DNA of 37,611 nt from a virus. Below the pieces are notes generated by a model. The model saw nothing but the letters and a program-made list of their open reading frames with translations. It was not told the DNA's origin and did no database searches. The translations under genes and the position numbers were made by a program. Positions 36,103-37,611 of the stretch are shown in pieces (position 1 is the first letter of the stretch; each line of letters starts with the position of its first letter). The stretch covers positions 1 through 37,611 of IMG/VR virus record IMGVR_UViG_3300044640_001110; one strand, written 5' to 3'.

Positions 36103-36509
36103 GACAGTGGACAGATCGCAGCCTGACCAACCTGCACGGGGTACACTCTGACCTCCGCCGGGTCATGGACCGGGCGCTGCAGGAGGCACCGTTTGCCTTT
36201 GTCGTGACCGAAGGTCTGCGCACGCTCGCCCGGCAGAGAGAGCTTGTCAGGATCGGTGCGTCCAAGACGCTGGAGTCCCGGCACCTCACCGGCCACGCTG
36301 TCGATCTGGTGCCCTATGTGGACATCGACAAGGATGGCAGGGTCGAGGTCGAGGAGATGTACGCGTGGCCGCTGTACCACAAACTCGCGCCGGCCATCAA
36401 GGCTGCTGCAGCCAACGAGAAGGTCGCCCTCGTATGGGGCGGAGACTGGCGCAGCTTCAAGGACGGCCCGCATTGGGAACTGGATCGCCGGGTCTATCCG
36501 GCAAAATGA
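36099..36509 (+). CDS. M15-family endolysin (L-Ala-D-Glu peptidase type) with EF-hand-like loop
   Basis: The protein has 136 residues from ATG 36099; the run GGGGG precedes the start. SRHLTGHAVD (60-69) is the SxHxxGxAxD zinc motif of peptidase M15, with His62 and Asp69 as ligands and His125 in GPHWEL as the third. It would cut the peptide stem of peptidoglycan. Between the ligands lies DIDKDGRVEVEE (75-86), which fits the canonical EF-hand loop (Asp1, Asp3, Asp5, Gly6, hydrophobic 8, Glu12). The related T5 endolysin is known to be Ca-regulated through such a loop, so the same is likely here. No signal peptide is seen, so release needs the holin. Confidence 0.92.
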   Translation: MRQWTDRSLTNLHGVHSDLRRVMDRALQEAPFAFVVTEGLRTLARQRELVRIGASKTLESRHLTGHAVDLVPYVDIDKDGRVEVEEMYAWPLYHKLAPAIKAAAANEKVALVWGGDWRSFKDGPHWELDRRVYPAK

Positions 36510-36519
36510 GGAGAAGATC

Positions 36520-36690
36520 ATGACTGGTGAACAAATCGCAGGCGTCGTTCGCGCTATCGTTGCTGCTCTTGGTGGGTACTTTGTCGGCCAAGGTGTGACT
36601 GATGCCGAGACGGTCGCTACCGTCGGCGGCGCCGCCGCCACGCTGGCCGCTGCTCTCTGGTCGATCTACGCCAAGCGCAAGGCCGAGTGA
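36520..36690 (+). CDS. Holin (56 aa)
   Basis: ATG 36520 has GAGGAG upstream. Two hydrophobic segments (IAGVVRAIVAALGGYFVG and VATVGGAAATLAAALWSIYA) are joined by a short acidic turn (QGVTDAET). A basic tail (AKRKAE) ends the protein. This is a class II-like holin, similar to the small holins I recall from Pam3-type phages. It would open the inner membrane for the endolysin. It shares a base with the Rz gene start (TGATG). Confidence 0.85.
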   Translation: MTGEQIAGVVRAIVAALGGYFVGQGVTDAETVATVGGAAATLAAALWSIYAKRKAE

Positions 36691-36914
36691 TGGTCTGGCG
36701 GGTACTCCTCTCGCTGCTCTTGGCTCCGCTTGCCCTAGCGGCGAGCTGGTTTGGTGGCAGGAAGTTGGCCCAGACTGACGCCAAGCTGGAGGTAGCCCTG
36801 CATAATCTGAAGGTCGTACGCGCAGCAGAGGAGATCGAGGATGAAGTGGAAGTTCTTAGCCCTGATGCCCTTAGGACTAGGGCTCGTGTCTGGGTGCGCA
36901 AGCCCGACAGATGA
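36690..36914 (+). CDS. Rz: Inner-membrane spanin (Rz-like, 74 aa)
   Basis: ATG 36690, within a TGATG overlap. An N-terminal membrane segment (VWRVLLSLLLAPLALAAS) is followed by a helical periplasmic part (DAKLEVALHNLKVVRAAEEI) and a short basic C-terminus. It has the i-spanin layout and overlaps an out-of-frame lipoprotein gene, the classic Rz/Rz1 arrangement. It should join inner and outer membranes in the last step of lysis. It is shorter than lambda Rz, but similar short forms occur. Confidence 0.8.
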   Translation: MVWRVLLSLLLAPLALAASWFGGRKLAQTDAKLEVALHNLKVVRAAEEIEDEVEVLSPDALRTRARVWVRKPDR

Positions 36915-37041
36915 GTGCCTGTGGACAGAAACGCTATACTACGGCAGCGACAACGTGGTAGACTGGTTGGCAGCGAACGATCCGTCGCTGTTGACGGGAG
37001 TGACGTCGCACAACGAGAAGCGAGAGGAGTTCTGCAAATGA
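36841..37041 (+). CDS. Rz1: Outer-membrane spanin lipoprotein (Rz1-like, 66 aa)
   Basis: ATG 36841 starts inside Rz in another frame and runs past its end. A signal peptide with lipobox LVSGC (MKWKFLALMPLGLGLVSGC) would be cut at the Cys and lipid-modified. The mature part (about 48 residues) has a conserved-looking SHNEKREEFC end found in many small o-spanins. It pairs with the Rz-like protein to fuse the membranes. The presence of this pair implies a Gram-negative host. Confidence 0.85.
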   Translation: MKWKFLALMPLGLGLVSGCASPTDECLWTETLYYGSDNVVDWLAANDPSLLTGVTSHNEKREEFCK

Positions 37042-37139
37042 AGAAACCTGCCCCCAAGTTCACCCCCTGCCCGGGTTGCCCGGCGCCGAAGAAGTGCAGC
37101 GCCATGGGCTCGTGCATGAAGAAGGCCGGCAAGAAGTGA
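37038..37139 (+). CDS. Cys-rich mini-protein (33 aa)
   Basis: ATG 37038 overlaps the Rz1 stop (ATGA), and GAGAGGAG lies 13 nt upstream within Rz1. The product is MKKPAPKFTPCPGCPAPKKC followed by SAMGSCMKKAGKK. Four Cys (CxxC, C, C) and a basic end suggest a zinc knuckle. The overlap with both neighbours supports translation. Function unknown. Confidence 0.6.
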   Translation: MKKPAPKFTPCPGCPAPKKCSAMGSCMKKAGKK

Positions 37140-37611
37140 CCACGACCAAGATCACCGAGTTCAAGGGGGCGCTCCCACGAATCTCCCCCGAGCTGCTACC
37201 CGGCACTGCAGCCCAAACGGCTGTGGGCGTCAAGCTGTACTCCGGTGATCTTACCCCCACTCCCGTACCAGTGGTTGCCGCAGCGGCTGGCCGCACCGGT
37301 GCAATCCGCACACTCTATGCGTTACGGGAGCCAGTGACCGACGCCCTAGAGTGGCTCACATGGGCGAACGACGTCAACATTGCGACGCCGGCTGCTGATG
37401 AGCTGGACGAGCAGAGGTTCTACTATACCGGCGACGGCAAGCCGAAGGTCAGCACCTACGCCCTAGCGACTGCGGGGGCAATACCGTTCCCCGTAGCCGG
37501 CGGCTACTACGACCTCGGTCTGCCGCTCCCGACCGCTACACCTGCGGCGGTCCCCACGACATTCACCCTCGCGACCTCGGCAAGCGTGGCCCGCGATGGC
37601 GGCGGCAACGT
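37136..37611 (+). CDS. Phage virion protein, 3' end outside the window
   Basis: The frame opens at GTG 37136 (GTGA overlap with the previous stop) and stays open to the window edge. The start TTKITEFKGALPRISPELLP, then GTAAQTAVGVKLYSGDL, is typical of a group of podovirus structural proteins (tail-needle/stabilisation-type or large internal virion proteins) whose N-termini share this GALPR..PELLP pattern, as I recall. The visible 158 residues are beta-rich. It shows that the structural or tail genes continue beyond the lysis cassette. Confidence 0.75.
   Translation, partial: MTTTKITEFKGALPRISPELLPGTAAQTAVGVKLYSGDLTPTPVPVVAAAAGRTGAIRTLYALREPVTDALEWLTWANDVNIATPAADELDEQRFYYTGDGKPKVSTYALATAGAIPFPVAGGYYDLGLPLPTATPAAVPTTFTLATSASVARDGGGN

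Noticed and set aside
1-37611. Prophage or integration functions and tRNA genes
   Set aside because: No integrase, excisionase, lysogeny repressor or tRNA-like cloverleaf was recognised by eye; absence outside the window cannot be judged.

Overview
The window is part of a tailed double-stranded DNA phage genome (class Caudoviricetes), probably podovirus-like. It has a complete terminase, portal, scaffold, coat, adaptor, tailspike and lysis series, with no tail-tube, tape-measure or sheath genes in view. A phage-type DNA polymerase I and replication genes lie on the opposite strand. No integrase or obvious lysogeny repressor is seen, so a lytic lifestyle is the simpler reading, but the window is open at both ends. 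Most coding DNA is G+C-rich. Shine-Dalgarno sites are strong (AGGAG-type), and genes are packed with ATGA or TGATG overlaps. I infer a G+C-rich Gram-negative host, supported by an Rz/Rz1-type spanin pair, but cannot name it. LAYOUT. Positions 1 to about 18,213 are read leftward (minus strand). They hold a SNF2-type helicase split by an intein, a VRR-NUC nuclease, a PD-(D/E)XK nuclease, a family A DNA polymerase split by a second intein, a MazZ-like nucleotide hydrolase and dCMP deaminase. These are followed by a run of small proteins, then an AAA+ (MoxR-type) ATPase, an uncharacterised middle protein and a VWA/metallopeptidase protein. More unknown early genes follow, including a Gly-Asn/Tyr/Asp repeat protein. 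Positions about 16,911 to 17,559 have no gene but carry 17 copies of TGTAAA in both orientations, some in perfect palindromes, beside an AT-rich tract. This is a candidate replication origin or master control region. Positions about 18,214 to 18,693 form the divergent intergenic region. From 18,694 to the right end genes are read rightward: terminase small and large subunits, a lectin-like adhesin, portal, scaffold, major capsid, decoration and head-fibre-like proteins. These lead into a cluster of very small basic proteins, head-tail adaptors, a tailspike with a pectate-lyase-like beta-helix, and a lysis cassette. The lysis cassette comprises a coiled-coil membrane protein, an M15 endolysin with an EF-hand-like loop, a holin and overlapping Rz/Rz1 genes. 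The window ends inside a further virion protein. HOW IT WORKS TOGETHER. The left arm supplies replication, recombination and nucleotide metabolism. The right arm supplies DNA packaging, virion assembly and host lysis. MOST NOTABLE POINTS. The genome is heavily colonised by homing elements: two inteins, one intein-borne LAGLIDADG domain, one HNH endonuclease nested out of frame inside the polymerase intein, one free-standing HNH gene and one free-standing LAGLIDADG gene. The nested HNH gene is the most unusual feature: one 633-bp stretch has to encode both the linker and C-terminal splicing domain of an intein and a separate endonuclease. A second oddity is a 160-bp cassette between the polymerase and a nuclease. 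It duplicates the last codons of the polymerase together with the ribosome-binding site they contain, and so gives an inserted Cys-rich mini-gene its own translation start.
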